Shown here: positions 54,700 to 64,000 of the stretch, one piece after another
Layout of the letters: every line of letters begins with the position of its first letter
How positions within the stretch are numbered: position 1 is the stretch's first letter
Assembly (NCBI GenBank): GCA_958295665.1
Contig: OY282560.1
Coordinates: 42,843,044-42,907,043 of the forward strand
DNA: 64,000 nt
Direction: 5' to 3'
Origin: Tipula vernalis
Taxonomy: Eukaryota; Arthropoda; Insecta; Diptera; Tipulidae
Translations under genes and position numbers: made by a program
Notes under the pieces: generated by a model
Databases searched by the model: none
Told to the model about the DNA's origin: nothing
The model's input: only the letters and a program-made list of their open reading frames with translations

Positions 54700-56575
54700 C
54701 AATTTTGAATTTTGAAAGGTGTAATAAATAGAGAGAATCTTATCGCACTTTATTTCACTAAAACAGTGGCAAGTTCGTTCAGTTTTGTTCTTTTAATGTT
54801 CCAAAAATCCAATAGGATTCCAATTAAAATGTAAGGAAGGGATTAGTAATTTTCACTCAAAATATTTTTAGTGTTTTGGATGGAATAAAAACTTCACCAC
54901 AAAATTGAACTTCATACCTTGAATCATCATTTTTGAATTTTGAAAGGTGAAAAAATAGCGAGAAATTTATCGGACTTTATTTCACTGAAACAGGTACGGC
55001 TCGATCCGTTTTATTCCAAAAATCCTAGAGGATTCCAATTAAAATTGGTAATTTTCACTAAATCTTTTGAGTGTTTTCTGATGGAACAAAACCGCGGCAA
55101 AATTGTTATATATCTTGAATCATAAATTTTGAATTTTGAAAGGTGAAATAAATAGTGATAAACTTATCGGACTTTGCTTCATTAAAATAGTGACTGGTTC
55201 ATTCCGGTTTTGTCCTTTTTACCCATAAATAGGCTTCCGACTCAAATATAAAGATATTAACAATTTCCACTAATGCTTTGAGTTTTTTCTTAACGGCCCA
55301 TTAATTTCACAACAAAATTGGGTTCGTTCCGTTTAGTTTCTTTTCTTCCAAATATCTTATAAGATTCCAAATTAAACGTAAAATTATTAGTAATCTTCAC
55401 TAAAGCTTTCACGTTTTTTTATGGCGCAAAAACTTCGACGAAACTGATCTTGGATCATCAATTTTGAAAGGTGTAATAAAAAAAGAGAATCTTATTGCAC
55501 TTTATTTCACTAAAACAGCGACAAGTTCGTTCAGTTTTGTTCTTTTTTAGTTCCAAAAATCCTATAGGATTCCAATTAAAATATAACGTATTAGTAATTT
55601 TCACTCAAAATATTTTGAGTGTTTTGGATGGCCTAAAAACTTCACCACAAAATTGAACTTCATATCTCATCACATGTTCTATATTTGAATTGCCTTTTTT
55701 GAATTTTGTAAGGTGAAATAAATAATAAAAAACATCGCTAAATGGTGACTCGTTCGTTCCGTTTATCTTTTTTATTGTTCCAAAGATCATCAAGGATTTC
55801 AATTAAAATGTAAAGTTATTAGTATTTTTCATTAAAAGTTTTGAGTGGGTTTTTTTTGGATGGCCAAAACTTCACGACAAAATTGCTCTTCATATCTTAA
55901 ATCAACAATTTTGAATTTTGAAAGGTGAAATAAACAGACAGAATTTTATCGAACTTTATTTCACTAAAACATCGACAAGTTTGTTAGCGAAATAAATAGC
56001 GAGAAACTTATCGGACTTTATTTCACTGAAACAGGTACAGCTCGTTCCGTTTTATTCCAAAAATCCTAGAGGATTCCAACTAAAATTGGTAATTTTCACT
56101 AAGGCTTTTGAGTGTTTTCTGATGGAACAAAACCGCGACAAAATTGTTATATATCTTGAATCATCAATTTTGAATTTTGAAAGGTGATATAAATAGTGAG
56201 AAACTTGTGAACAGCGGCTAGTTCGTTCCAATTAAAATGTAAAAGATATTAGTAATTTTCACTCAAACGGTTTGAGTCTTTTTTTTTCTTGATAGCCCAA
56301 AAATTTCAAGACAAAATTTGGCTTCATATCTTGAATACATAATTTTGAATTTTGAAAGGTGAAATAAATAGTGAGGCTAAAATATAGAAAAACGGCGACT
56401 AGTTCGTTCCGTTTAATCTTTTTTGTTGTTCCAATAATCTTAAAGGATTCCAAATAAAATGTAAGGGCATTAGTAATTTTCACTCAAAAGCTTTTGAGTG
56501 TTTTTTTTTTCTTACTGGCCCAAAAACTTCACCACGTAATTGTGGTTCATATCTTGAATTATCAATTTTGAGGCC
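54700..56575. repeat. Satellite-like tandem array, unit about 180-250 bp
   Basis: The block TTTTGAATTTTGAAAGGTG recurs at about 54,704, 54,932, 55,126, 55,462 (shortened), 55,697, 55,911, 56,164 and 56,343. Between occurrences the order is constant: TTATCG-ACTTTATTTCACTAAA, GTTCGTTC-GTTTT, CCAAAAATCCTA-AGGATTCCAA, TTAAAATGTAA, ATTAGTAATTTTCACT, TTTTGAGTGTTTT, AAAACTTCACCACAAAATTG. Units differ by indels. An isolated piece is at about 57,730-57,800. No coding capacity. It lies on the 5' side of the candidate minus-strand exon. Confidence 0.9.
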
Positions 56576-56579
56576 TTAC

Positions 56580-57470
56580 TGGTAGGGAAATTAAAACCTA
56601 TTAAAGGATGAACGATAATCTAAACTTTTCGGTTAGTCCATCTGATATTAACAGATTTTACAAAGTAATACATTTATACTAAATTATTCAATACATGTTG
56701 TGAAAGTCGAAAGAATTACAATCGACAAGCAGCAAGTTGCAGTTATTGTCTTCCATTCATATTTCATTTTCACCTGATCTATGATTACCTTTAGGTGTCA
56801 CAATTGCGAGAAAACGCTATTATATAAGTATTTAGTTATGTCATATCACCGACTTAGACTGTTTAAATTTTTTTTCAAAATTATTCATGATTTTTGATTT
56901 TACTCGAGTTTAGCTTGACCAAATGAAGATGTTGAGATCTTTTGATTAACCTAGACATCGATTAATGTTAAGTTGCTTGGTTGCATCAACACTATTCAAT
57001 ATTTTCGAAATTATTTAACGTCTCCCAACGGTTTTTGTAGAAAGACATTTCAAAATTATTCTAGAATTCTAAGTTTAGTCGAGATTTACTCGATAGTTGA
57101 GAACAACATATTTGTAAGACGTCGAGTTGTACGATTTTACAAAATTAGCGATGAATTAAGAGTTTCGATATTTTGTGAGGCTTTTGAAAGTTTATAGACT
57201 AATTTGAGATTTATTCGACATTGAGGCTTATTATTCGAGATTATAAACATTTTGTTTCTTTAGTTGAATTAGGCTTGCAATACTGAGTTTGAATAGCGAT
57301 GAGTTGCTTGGCAACATTTTCGAGATTATTCAAGTTTGTTCAGTTATTTTTCCAGATTTGGTTTTAGTATGTTACAGAAAGAAGGTAGCATTTCCAAGTT
57401 TATCGAGTTTCCGGTTATTCAAATTTTTTTGTCTCGATTCAATTTTGACGTGTAATAGTCCTCGAAACAT
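56580..57470. other. Unassigned stretch
   Basis: AT-rich, with TTCGAGATTATT-like motifs but no array or gene I can support. Confidence 0.45.
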
Positions 57471-57474
57471 TAGA

Positions 57475-57640
57475 TTAGACCAGCTGTGTGGCATGTGTTA
57501 ACATCCTATTGAAGTAAATGCCTTTCACAGGAATTTGGCTCACTCCTTGTGCCAGTAAGCCACGAAGCTCTTTGTGGTAAGCAGCCAAAGATTTATTTTC
57601 AAAAAACATTTTAAGCATTTCTGCTCGCTCTTTTTGGGTT
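57475..57640 (-). other. Unidentified short minus-strand coding-like fragment
   Basis: The frame reads KERAEMLKMFFENKSLAAYH, KELRGLLAQGVSQIPVKGIY, FNRMLTHATQLV and a stop, about 55 codons. Codon composition and amphipathic pattern look protein-like, in contrast to neighbouring sequence, but the upstream frame is closed and no family is recognised. It may be a transposon or host exon fragment. Confidence 0.3.
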
Positions 57641-57839
57641 TATCTCTCTCTACCCAAACAAATTGTACACTTCTGAGCCTTACAAACAATTTTACCTGGC
57701 TGAGAAATGTTTAGAAATACTAAAATGGTATTCTTCCAATTGAAATGTAAAAGTATTAGTAATTTTTACTAATTCTTTTGAGTGTTTTTTGGTGGTCCAA
57801 ATGGCATTTTTCCATTAAATATTTTGAGTATTTCCTCTA

Positions 57840-58060
57840 GATGGCAGAAGAACAGGCATTCTTAGAGATTTGGATAAGGTCCGACTGGACCCGGTGCACA
57901 TTACAAAAATGAGGCCTTTCACCATCCAACACTGAAATCGTCGTTGCAGGCGACTTCAATGTATATAATGACAATTGGTTCTTATTTCCCAAACCACGAA
58001 ACCATGCTAGTGAAGTTGCTGGAATTTAAGCAGCTCTAAATCTGCTGTGTCACCGGTAGC
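57840..58060 (+). pseudogene. LINE endonuclease fragment
   Basis: The frame reads TEIVVAGDFNVYNDNW and RNHASEVAG, the GDFNVHN active-site strand of AP-type LINE endonucleases (CR1/Jockey style). It is flanked by non-coding DNA and different from the LOA and Jockey copies elsewhere in the window. Confidence 0.65.
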
Positions 58061-58481
58061 ATATTAGAAATTACATGAATTAATTAACATTCAACAAAAA
58101 ATTAATAAAGTAAAATTAGCGTACACAGAAATAGAGCTGTGCGAATGTCGTGAAGAAGAAAAAATTGTAAGAGAATTTATCTGTACTAGTATAATTCGCT
58201 AGTACACAACGCACAGCACATTCTGTATATACATAATGTAACTTGTGGTATAATCAGTCCAGTCCTGATGAGAAGATTAATTTTTTCATAATCATAAGCT
58301 CATCAGTTCGAAACTGGATTGAATTCTCTTGCAATCTTCGGAACGTATTAAAATCATATAAATTAAAAAATGAAATAAATAGAATTCGGTCTTCCCGAGA
58401 TACCTCCTGTACATGTATTGGTCCATTTGAAATGATAACGATCCCTCCTCCATGCTTTATGATCTTAATAGCGTATCTGCT

Positions 58482-58720
58482 TTAGAGCAAATACAGGAAA
58501 ATTTTACAGGCATTGAAAACTGGCCGGCTATTCTCGTATCGACGTCTCAAAAACATAAACCGGATTATATACTTTTGCAAAATGTGTAAATAGACTTCAC
58601 TCCAACAAGGTAAACCATAGCTGAGGCGGGGGACTACACAAGCAAAATAAAAAAGTAGTAAAACATGGACTGGACAAAATTTACGTAACAAATAAATTGC
58701 ACATAACACAAAATCAACTG
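58482..58720 (-). pseudogene. LINE reverse transcriptase thumb fragment
   Basis: Minus-strand reading LLLFYFACVVPRLSYGLPCW and KYIIRFMFLRRRYENSRPVF resembles the thumb/connection block of Jockey/CR1-type RT (P-x-L-x-Y-G-x-x-x-W). No other domain adjoins it. Confidence 0.5.
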
Positions 58721-59029
58721 GATTTTTAACTGTTTAAGTGGCTACCTCTGGTTGATTGGCTTAGTTGTAACTTAGTTGTACATTTCTGTAACGTCACAGC
58801 TTATTGTTTGGCTTTGTTAATTTTATCCAGCAGGAAATTTAATTTTGAACCAATTTCACAATTGCCGTGGATGTTGTTTTTCAGAAATAAACTCTAAATT
58901 TTGTACTTTAGCTGGAATCGATTTGTCCACTAATTGACTGAATGGCAGCATGCCGAGCGCTGCATTTTTTCCAAATTAAATATTCAGAAATTGAGTATTT
59001 CAAAACGCAATCACCATATTAACGGCCAA

Positions 59030-59345
59030 CCCAGCTATCAATTAGATCACCAAATCATCCCTTAATTAACTTTAAAATCAACCCTTAAATAATTTCCTAA
59101 CCGAAAAACTCACACCTAAACGCATGCTAACTAAATCCTAATTCTACGTCAACTCAACTTAGCTCGACCCCAACCTCAAACCTCTGCTCAACTCCACACT
59201 TATTTCCCAACCCAATCCCAAAATTAATTAGATTCGAAACCTACTTGCGTGTACGAACCCAACTCAATCTAACCTTCCACTAAACCCTAAACTTGACCTT
59301 AAATTAATCCCTAATCGATCTTTTCTCTCAAATCCAACTCAATTT
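59030..59345. repeat. Degenerate TCAACCC-type minisatellite array
   Basis: Short variants of CAACTCAAC and CCTAAAC resembling the arrays at 23.5-24.1 and 61.6-61.9 kb; no family A body or TATATA boundary is attached here. Confidence 0.65.
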
Positions 59346-59750
59346 ATACCATTTAGACCATCATACAAACATAGCATTGTACCATACTGACGTCGATGAT
59401 GCATATTTTACCATGATGTATAGTTTACCACGATGATGTAGATTATACCATCATACCATCGTACCATCATACCATCATAAAATCATATAATCATTCATTA
59501 TATTGTCAGGCCATGATATCATCATACCATCCAACCGTCATACCATTATACCGTCATACCTTCATACTATCACATCATCATTCTAGAATAAATACTGTCA
59601 AACCATCGTACATAGTATCATACTTAAATACCAGAGGTGTCCATAAGGTCGAATTTTAGTCAACCACCAATTAAATTCCACCGAAAAGTAGATCAGACAT
59701 AAAAATTAGTGGACACGACTGAATATAAAATCCATATGCACTCCATCATA

Positions 59751-60779
59751 AAGGGTTATCCAATAGGAATGATACAATTTAAAATGCTTATAATGGCAAC
59801 ACTGCCATTTGTGTTCAGTAGGTTATAACGTTTAGAAATTGTTAAATTGTTTTATCAAAATCAGTGCTCATTTGTGAATACTGAGAGAAATATAAGAAGA
59901 ATTCATGGACAACATTATTCAGTTAATCGACTTACTATTCGTCGTATTGTAGACAAATTTAAAAGTGAATTTTCTTTACACGATACAAGAGTACCAGTAC
60001 GACAAAGAAATTCACGCCCACAAGAGAATATTGATTTGGTAGCAGCAAGTGTAAGAGAAACTCCAAATTTATCGGTTCCACGTCGTTCTCAAAAATTAAA
60101 TGTTTCTCAAACAACAACATGGAGAATTTTATGAAAAGATTTGGGTTTACATCCTTACAAAATTCAACTGGTTCAAAATCTGAAGCCGTTAGACTACCAT
60201 AAACGTCGTTTATTTTCTGATTTTGCTCTTGAACAACTTGAAAATGATGAACATTTTTGGGTAAATGGTTATGTAAACAAAGAGAATTGCAGAATTGAGT
60301 GATGAAAATCCACACGAAACTGTTCAGAACAATGTTAAATGATTTTTTTTTCCTGCTGTAGTTGAGAATAATCTGGAATATATGTGGTTTCAACAAGACG
60401 GTCCACTTTAAAAACAAAATTTGGTGATGAAATTATCTCAAGATTTCGTCCAGTTAATTATCCTCCCAGGTCGTGTGATTTAACACCTTGTGATTTCATT
60501 CTTTGGGGATATGTTAAGTCACAAGTTTATGCTGATAATCCAACAACAATTGAGCAACTAAAAATCAACATTGAACGTACTATTGATGAAATGCAGCCAA
60601 ATGTATGTGAAAAAAAATGATAAATTGGATTGACAGATGCAGTACGTACGGAGAAGTCGTGATGGTCATTTGAATGATGTTATTTTCCATACATACTTAA
60701 TGGCATAATGTAACCTTTCAAATAAAATAAAATTTTGGTCTCACTTTTAAATGATATCATTCCTATTGGAAAACCCTTT
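59751..60779 (+). mobile_element. Mariner-type (Tc1/mariner) element, internally deleted
   Basis: TA flanks both sides (59,749-59,750 and 60,780-60,781). The inverted ends read AAGGGTTATCCAATAGGAAT and AAGGGTTTTCCAATAGGAAT and continue ATGATA. Length 1,029 bp, short for the superfamily, with internal deletions in the transposase gene. Confidence 0.9.
59829..60710 (+). pseudogene. Mariner-type transposase, deleted and frameshifted
   Basis: The N-terminal helix-turn-helix region is open to 60,134 (INRLTIRRIVDKFKSE-like, then NLSVPRRSQKLNVSQTTTWR). After a TGA it reads in frame DLGLHPYKIQLVQNLKPLDY. The first Asp region is shortened by deletion to NDEHFWVNGYVNKENCRI. The second Asp is in WFQQDG, followed at once by a deletion; the third is in RSCDLTPCDFILWGYVKSQ. 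The last two blocks match a widespread insect mariner-like family whose second and third Asp are about 41 residues apart, from memory of the family. Inactive. Confidence 0.8.
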
Positions 60780-61029
60780 ACAATAATATCGATCCATCAT
60801 ACCACTGTGTCGTCATAACATCACACAATCATACTATTATATTGTATATACGATCTTACCACTATACCATCATACCCTCGTACCTTCATAACATCATACC
60901 GTCATACCATTATACCATATTACCATCATACCGTCATACCATCATACCATCATATCATCTTACCATCGTACCTTCATAACATTATACCATCGTTATCATA
61001 CCGTAAAAATAATAACATCGTGCAATCAA

Positions 61030-61430
61030 ACCAGCATCACATTCCAGAACTTCATCCAACCAATTGTTTGAGACATGGGCCAGTTCCGTCATACTATAAT
61101 CCAATTTCCAAAGCACATATCAAATTTCATCATAATCGGTTGAGAAATAGGCAAGCTCCATCATACACGGCACAAGCCGAATTTCATCATCAACAAGTTC
61201 CATCATACTTGGACATATTCCACAACTTCATCTAAAAATCATTTTAGAATCCAATTTCCAATGCACAAGCCGAATTTCATCATAATTGTTTCAGAAATAG
61301 GCTAGTTCCATCATACTTGGCCTTATTTCAGAACTTCATCCAAAACTTATTTTAGAATCCCATTTCCATCGCGGAAGTCAAATTTCACTAAAATCAGTTA
61401 AGAAATAGATAAGTTCCATCCTAATTGGCC
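61030..61430 (-). repeat. Diverged copies of the 107-bp fold-back unit
   Basis: At least three units in the same orientation as the right arm of the 44.9-46.5 kb array: ATTCCAGAACTTCATC, TTTTAGAATCCCATTTCC, TCAAATTTCACTAAAATC and AAGTTCCATCCTAATTGGCC. They have additional ATC-rich interruptions. Confidence 0.8.
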
Positions 61431-61614
61431 ATTCATTTAATTTGCTAAAGGTTTAATTTGAAATGTGAAAGGTTAAATTTGAGGTTTGAGATATTAACAG
61501 TGACCTTTCTTAGGTCTTAAAAAATATTTGTGTAAGGTTTGGTTCAAATCAGACAAGTCGTGTGGATTAGTTTAAATATCATACATATATGCTCTAACAC
61601 TCACTTTATTTTAT

Positions 61615-61885
61615 AGATTGCTCAACTGCTCACTAAATACTGGTCCAACACCATTTCAACCCCAATTCAACCCGCAAACGGCCCCCCCACTCAACCCTCA
61701 ATACAACCGCAAACTCCCTTTCAACTCAATCCTCAAACCAGCATATATAAAAAAATTGGTTAACTGCTCACTATATCTTAACCCAACCCCAACTCAACTC
61801 AACTTGAACTCAATCCGCAAATTGACCCCACACTTAACCTTCACTCAACCCTAATCTCAAAATCCAACCCAATATTCGAACCAGT
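61615..61885. repeat. TCAACCC minisatellite with two TATATAAAAAA boundaries
   Basis: Two array units, each ending in CATATATAAAAAAATTGGT (61,741) or TTATATAAAAAATTGGT (61,883), the same boundary that precedes family A bodies elsewhere. Each unit begins AACTGCTCACTA. Here no family A body follows immediately; the next copy is at 63,490. Confidence 0.8.
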
Positions 61886-61939
61886 TTATATAAAAAATTG
61901 GTAAATATTTCTATAACCAGTTAGGGTTAGCCCCTTAAT

Positions 61940-62090
61940 ATTGCATTACAAAATCTTGCATTTCAAAATCTTGCATTACAAAATCTTGCATAACAAAATC
62001 TTGCATTACAAAATCTTGCATAACAAAATCTTGCATTACAAAATCTTGCATTACAAAATCTTGCATTACAAAATCTTGCATAACAATTTC
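61940..62090 (+). repeat. 15-bp tandem array (left terminal array)
   Basis: About ten units of TACAAAATCTTGCAT with only T/A variation at one position. Its spacer-free structure excludes a CRISPR array. Confidence 0.95.
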
Positions 62091-62150
62091 CCGTACATTT
62101 ATAGAATTGCGCGCGCGATTCTATAAATGTACGGGAAATTGTTATGCAAG
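62075..62150. repeat. Perfect palindrome, 33-bp arms, GC-alternating loop
   Basis: Arms 62,075-62,107 and 62,118-62,150 are exact reverse complements. The 10-base loop is TGCGCGCGCG. The left arm begins in the last 15-bp unit (CTTGCATAACAATTTCCCG), so the palindrome sits at the inner edge of the array. Confidence 0.95.
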
Positions 62151-62374
62151 ATAACAAATCGCATTGACAAAATTCTACTGTATAATGATAATTGCAATCA
62201 TATAGTAACAATAATAAAATGAAATTAAAGTTGCCTTTTTTTATTGCAATCATCGTTAGCGTTACTAGCGGAATCGAGTTGCTGGATCATGGATGGAATT
62301 ATCGACGTAGTTCATCATGCGGCAACTCTTTTCAATTCACGGGTGTGTTTAGGGGCAAATTGTAGCTTTAATAT

Positions 62375-63125
62375 TTTGCTTAATGAGCAAAAAATTTCTG
62401 AAGGTTTATGACAGATTTTTTTTTAACTTAAAGAAAGTCAGCTTGGAACTGGGTATTAATTAAAATCCAAGGAGAGTCATAACAGATTTCGAAAAGCCAA
62501 TTGTGTCATCAGCTTCAACATTTTTCCCCGAAGTAACGATTAAAGGTTGCCTTTTCCACTTCGGGCAAATAATTTGGCGAAGGATACAAAAGCAACGGTT
62601 TGTGGCTAGATACGCCAGTTCTGAGGATTTTTCAATCCAAATTCGGATGCTGAAAAGTTTGGCTTTCGTTCCACCAAACGAATACCTGGATATTACTAAC
62701 ATTTATATGAACAATTTGATGAGAACAGTGGAGCGAAATTAATTTGACGGTGGTTCCACAAAAATTGTATTGGGGGCCTCAATCATATACACCAAGATAT
62801 ATGCTACAATTCTGGTCTATTGCCGATGCAGATATAAGATCAGAAAACTTCCCACGGACCGAAAACTGTGTCGAAGCTTGGCACCGACGCCTTAAAGTTG
62901 TAGTTGGATAACGGCATGCTGGAGTATACCGAATCATTGAAAATTTATCAAAGGAACTAATTGTGGCAAAAGCTCAAATTGATAAGGTGAAATCCAGAGA
63001 ACGCCTTTCAAAGAAAAAAAAGGCAATAATCAAAAATAGAAAAATAAAACGTATCATTAAAAAAAGGGAAAGACTCAGTAAAACTGATTTTTTAAAAAGA
63101 ATCGGGCATAATATTATCCTTTTTT
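62375..63125 (+). pseudogene. MULE transposase C-terminal half
   Basis: Readable blocks: CLLNEQKISEG, PRRVITDFEKPIVSSAS (conserved Asp of the MULE core), FFPEVTIKGCLFHFGQIIWR (the C-x2-H motif that follows it), LKSLAFVPPNEYLDI, and after a shift RSENFPRTENCVEAWHRRLK (catalytic Glu region) with HAGVYRIIENLSKE and a Lys-rich tail. The first Asp and the N-terminal DNA-binding domain are absent. Stops near 62,740 and 62,910 disable it. The protein would have cut at the element termini. Confidence 0.75.
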
Positions 63126-63317
63126 AATTGCTTTATAATTTATTTTATTTAATTTCTTTTTAATTATATTATACAACTATAACTTTTCTTCTGTGTTTTT
63201 TGTGAATAAAATTGCTATAATTTAATATAAACTCAAAACTGACTTATTTCGATTTTCAATTGACTTTTATGAATACGCAATATTATGTTAGATACTAAAG
63301 ACAGGTACAGATACTAA

Positions 63318-63475
63318 AACTGCAAAATTTTGAAATGCAAGATTTTGTACTAGCAAGATTTTGTACTTGCAAGGTTTTATAACTGCAAGATTTTGGTTTG
63401 GCAAGATTTTGATTTGCATGATTTTTAAAAAATGCAAGATTTTGTACTTGCAAGATTTTGTAATGCAAGATTTCG
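63318..63475 (-). repeat. 15-bp tandem array (right terminal array, inverted)
   Basis: About nine diverged units of TGCAAGATTTTGTAC, the inverse complement of the left array; units vary more than on the left. Confidence 0.85.
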
Positions 63476-63489
63476 GGGTGCTCCCACCA

Positions 63490-63815
63490 GTTATTTTGGG
63501 TCAATTCGTATGGCAGGTACCCGACCCTCTTGATGCACATGTTCCAAAAGCTTTCTAAATCTCGGCCTTGACCATAGAAACAGATTGGCAAAAAAAAAAA
63601 ATTCTAAATCTAACAAGCCGTTCTCGAGATGCAATGGGTACAGACTTACAGAAATCTAGACATCCAGACAGACGGACGGACATGTTTTTTTTGTTTTGCT
63701 TTTTTAGACTTAGGGACTTTCCAAACGTCGAGAAAATTGGTTTTGGACCAACCAAATTGTTGATCATTTTTGACAGGATTTCAATACTGTGGTCTTTTTT
63801 GACCGAAGTAAAATG
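63490..63815 (+). repeat. Family A repeat body (copy 5, most complete 3' part)
   Basis: Contains TCAATTCGTATGGCAGGTACC, TTCCAAAAGCTTTC, GAAACAGATTGGC, CAGACAGACGGACGGACATG, CCAAACGTCGAGAAAATTGG, TTTTTGACAGGATTTCAATAC and GACCGAAGT. It lies 15 bp beyond the right MULE array. It shows the complete order used to recognise the other copies. Confidence 0.8.
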
Positions 63816-64000
63816 TCTTACCGTAAAATTTAAAAAAATTAAGTTTTACTTATGGCCACACGTTTTTAGCAATTACTGGTAATGCGCAGGCATTCAACAA
63901 ATTATCCAGAAATGTTAAAACGAAAATTAAACAATTCCAAATAAGATTCAATGTTGTATGGTCTGACCTAAATTCATTAAGCATTCATGGTAAATTTTAT
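63816..64000. other. Unassigned right edge
   Basis: No gene or repeat recognised in the last 185 bases. Confidence 0.5.

Larger units (their letters stand above)
59375..61020. repeat. ATACCATC minisatellite, split by a mariner-type element
   Basis: Irregular CATACCATCATACCGT repeats at about 59,440-59,640 and again at 60,782-61,020. The block between contains the transposon at 59,751-60,779, so one array was interrupted. Confidence 0.8.
61940..63475. mobile_element. MULE-type (Mutator-like) remnant framed by inverted 15-bp arrays
   Basis: The left array (61,940-62,090) repeats TACAAAATCTTGCAT. The right array (63,318-63,475) carries the same unit inverted (TGCAAGATTTTGTA). Outer ends correspond: left CCCCTTAATATTGCATTAC, right reverse complement CCCCGAAATCTTGCATTAC. 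A decayed MULE transposase C-terminal half lies between. Tandem arrays in the terminal repeats with a MULE gene inside recall foldback-type elements of flies. A target duplication could not be resolved. Confidence 0.7.

Noticed and set aside
61940..62090. Regular repeats resembling a CRISPR array
   Set aside because: The 15-bp units are directly adjacent with no unique spacers, and the sequence is eukaryotic.

Overview
The window looks like an AT-rich, transposon-dense stretch of a fly genome (Diptera, probably a higher fly). The evidence is the mix of elements: LOA- and Jockey-type LINEs with a reverse transcriptase, Ty1/copia with the insect copia half-tRNA primer site, BEL/Pao, two Ty3/gypsy remnants, two mariner-type elements, and short introns and donor sites of fly type. 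There is no prokaryotic gene organisation. I see no complete ordinary host gene. The best host-gene candidate is a 20-codon first coding exon on the minus strand at 53,528-53,587, ending at a canonical GTAAGT donor. If it is real, everything to its left would be intron, which would explain the load of mobile DNA. A second candidate is an unidentified two-exon reading frame at 3,852-4,236, with a further 500 bp of open sequence after it.

Left third (1-24 kb): a decayed minus-strand LOA-type LINE runs off the left edge, followed by a diverged 260-bp direct repeat. A decayed Ty3/gypsy (about 5.1-7.3 kb) is interrupted in its integrase by the 5' LTR of a copia element (7,320-11,165). That copia has lost its 3' end and abuts, at a poly-G run, a BEL/Pao element (11,210-16,240) that has lost its 5' LTR. 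After an AT-rich gap come a second gypsy remnant (19-21 kb) and a second minus-strand LOA remnant (22-23.4 kb).

Middle (23.4-43.7 kb): a composite repeat family recurs. It consists of a degenerate TCAACCC-type minisatellite, then a TATATAAAAA boundary, then a conserved body of about 350 bp. A nearly intact LOA-type LINE (27,101-30,717) carries a 1,171-codon endonuclease-RT-RNase H frame. A second LOA copy (31,048-35,430) has a perfect 12-bp target duplication, and a mariner copy sits inside its ORF1. The most unusual object is at 40,688-43,628: a 2.9-kb element with terminal inverted repeats of about 300 bp and no recognisable DDE transposase. It carries one broken gene for a FEN1/PIN-like nuclease ending in a cysteine-rich CXC-like tail.

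Right third (43.7-64 kb): a fold-back array of units of about 107 bp (44.9-46.5 kb); two Jockey-type LINE copies (46.9-49.1 and 50.7-52.8 kb), the first split by a short inverted-repeat insertion; the candidate host exon; a satellite array with units of about 220 bp (54.7-56.6 kb); LINE crumbs; a mariner-type element inserted in an ATACCATC-like minisatellite; and a MULE-type transposase remnant (62.4-63.1 kb) framed by inverted arrays of a 15-bp unit, with a perfect 33-bp-arm palindrome at the inner edge.

Functionally the window is an archive of transposition and not a cooperating gene set. Almost every coding region is a transposon polyprotein broken by stops, frameshifts or deletions; only the LINE at 27-30.6 kb is still openly coding. 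Family assignments rest on motif recognition alone, since no database search was possible. Element edges are firm only where target duplications or terminal repeats are stated.
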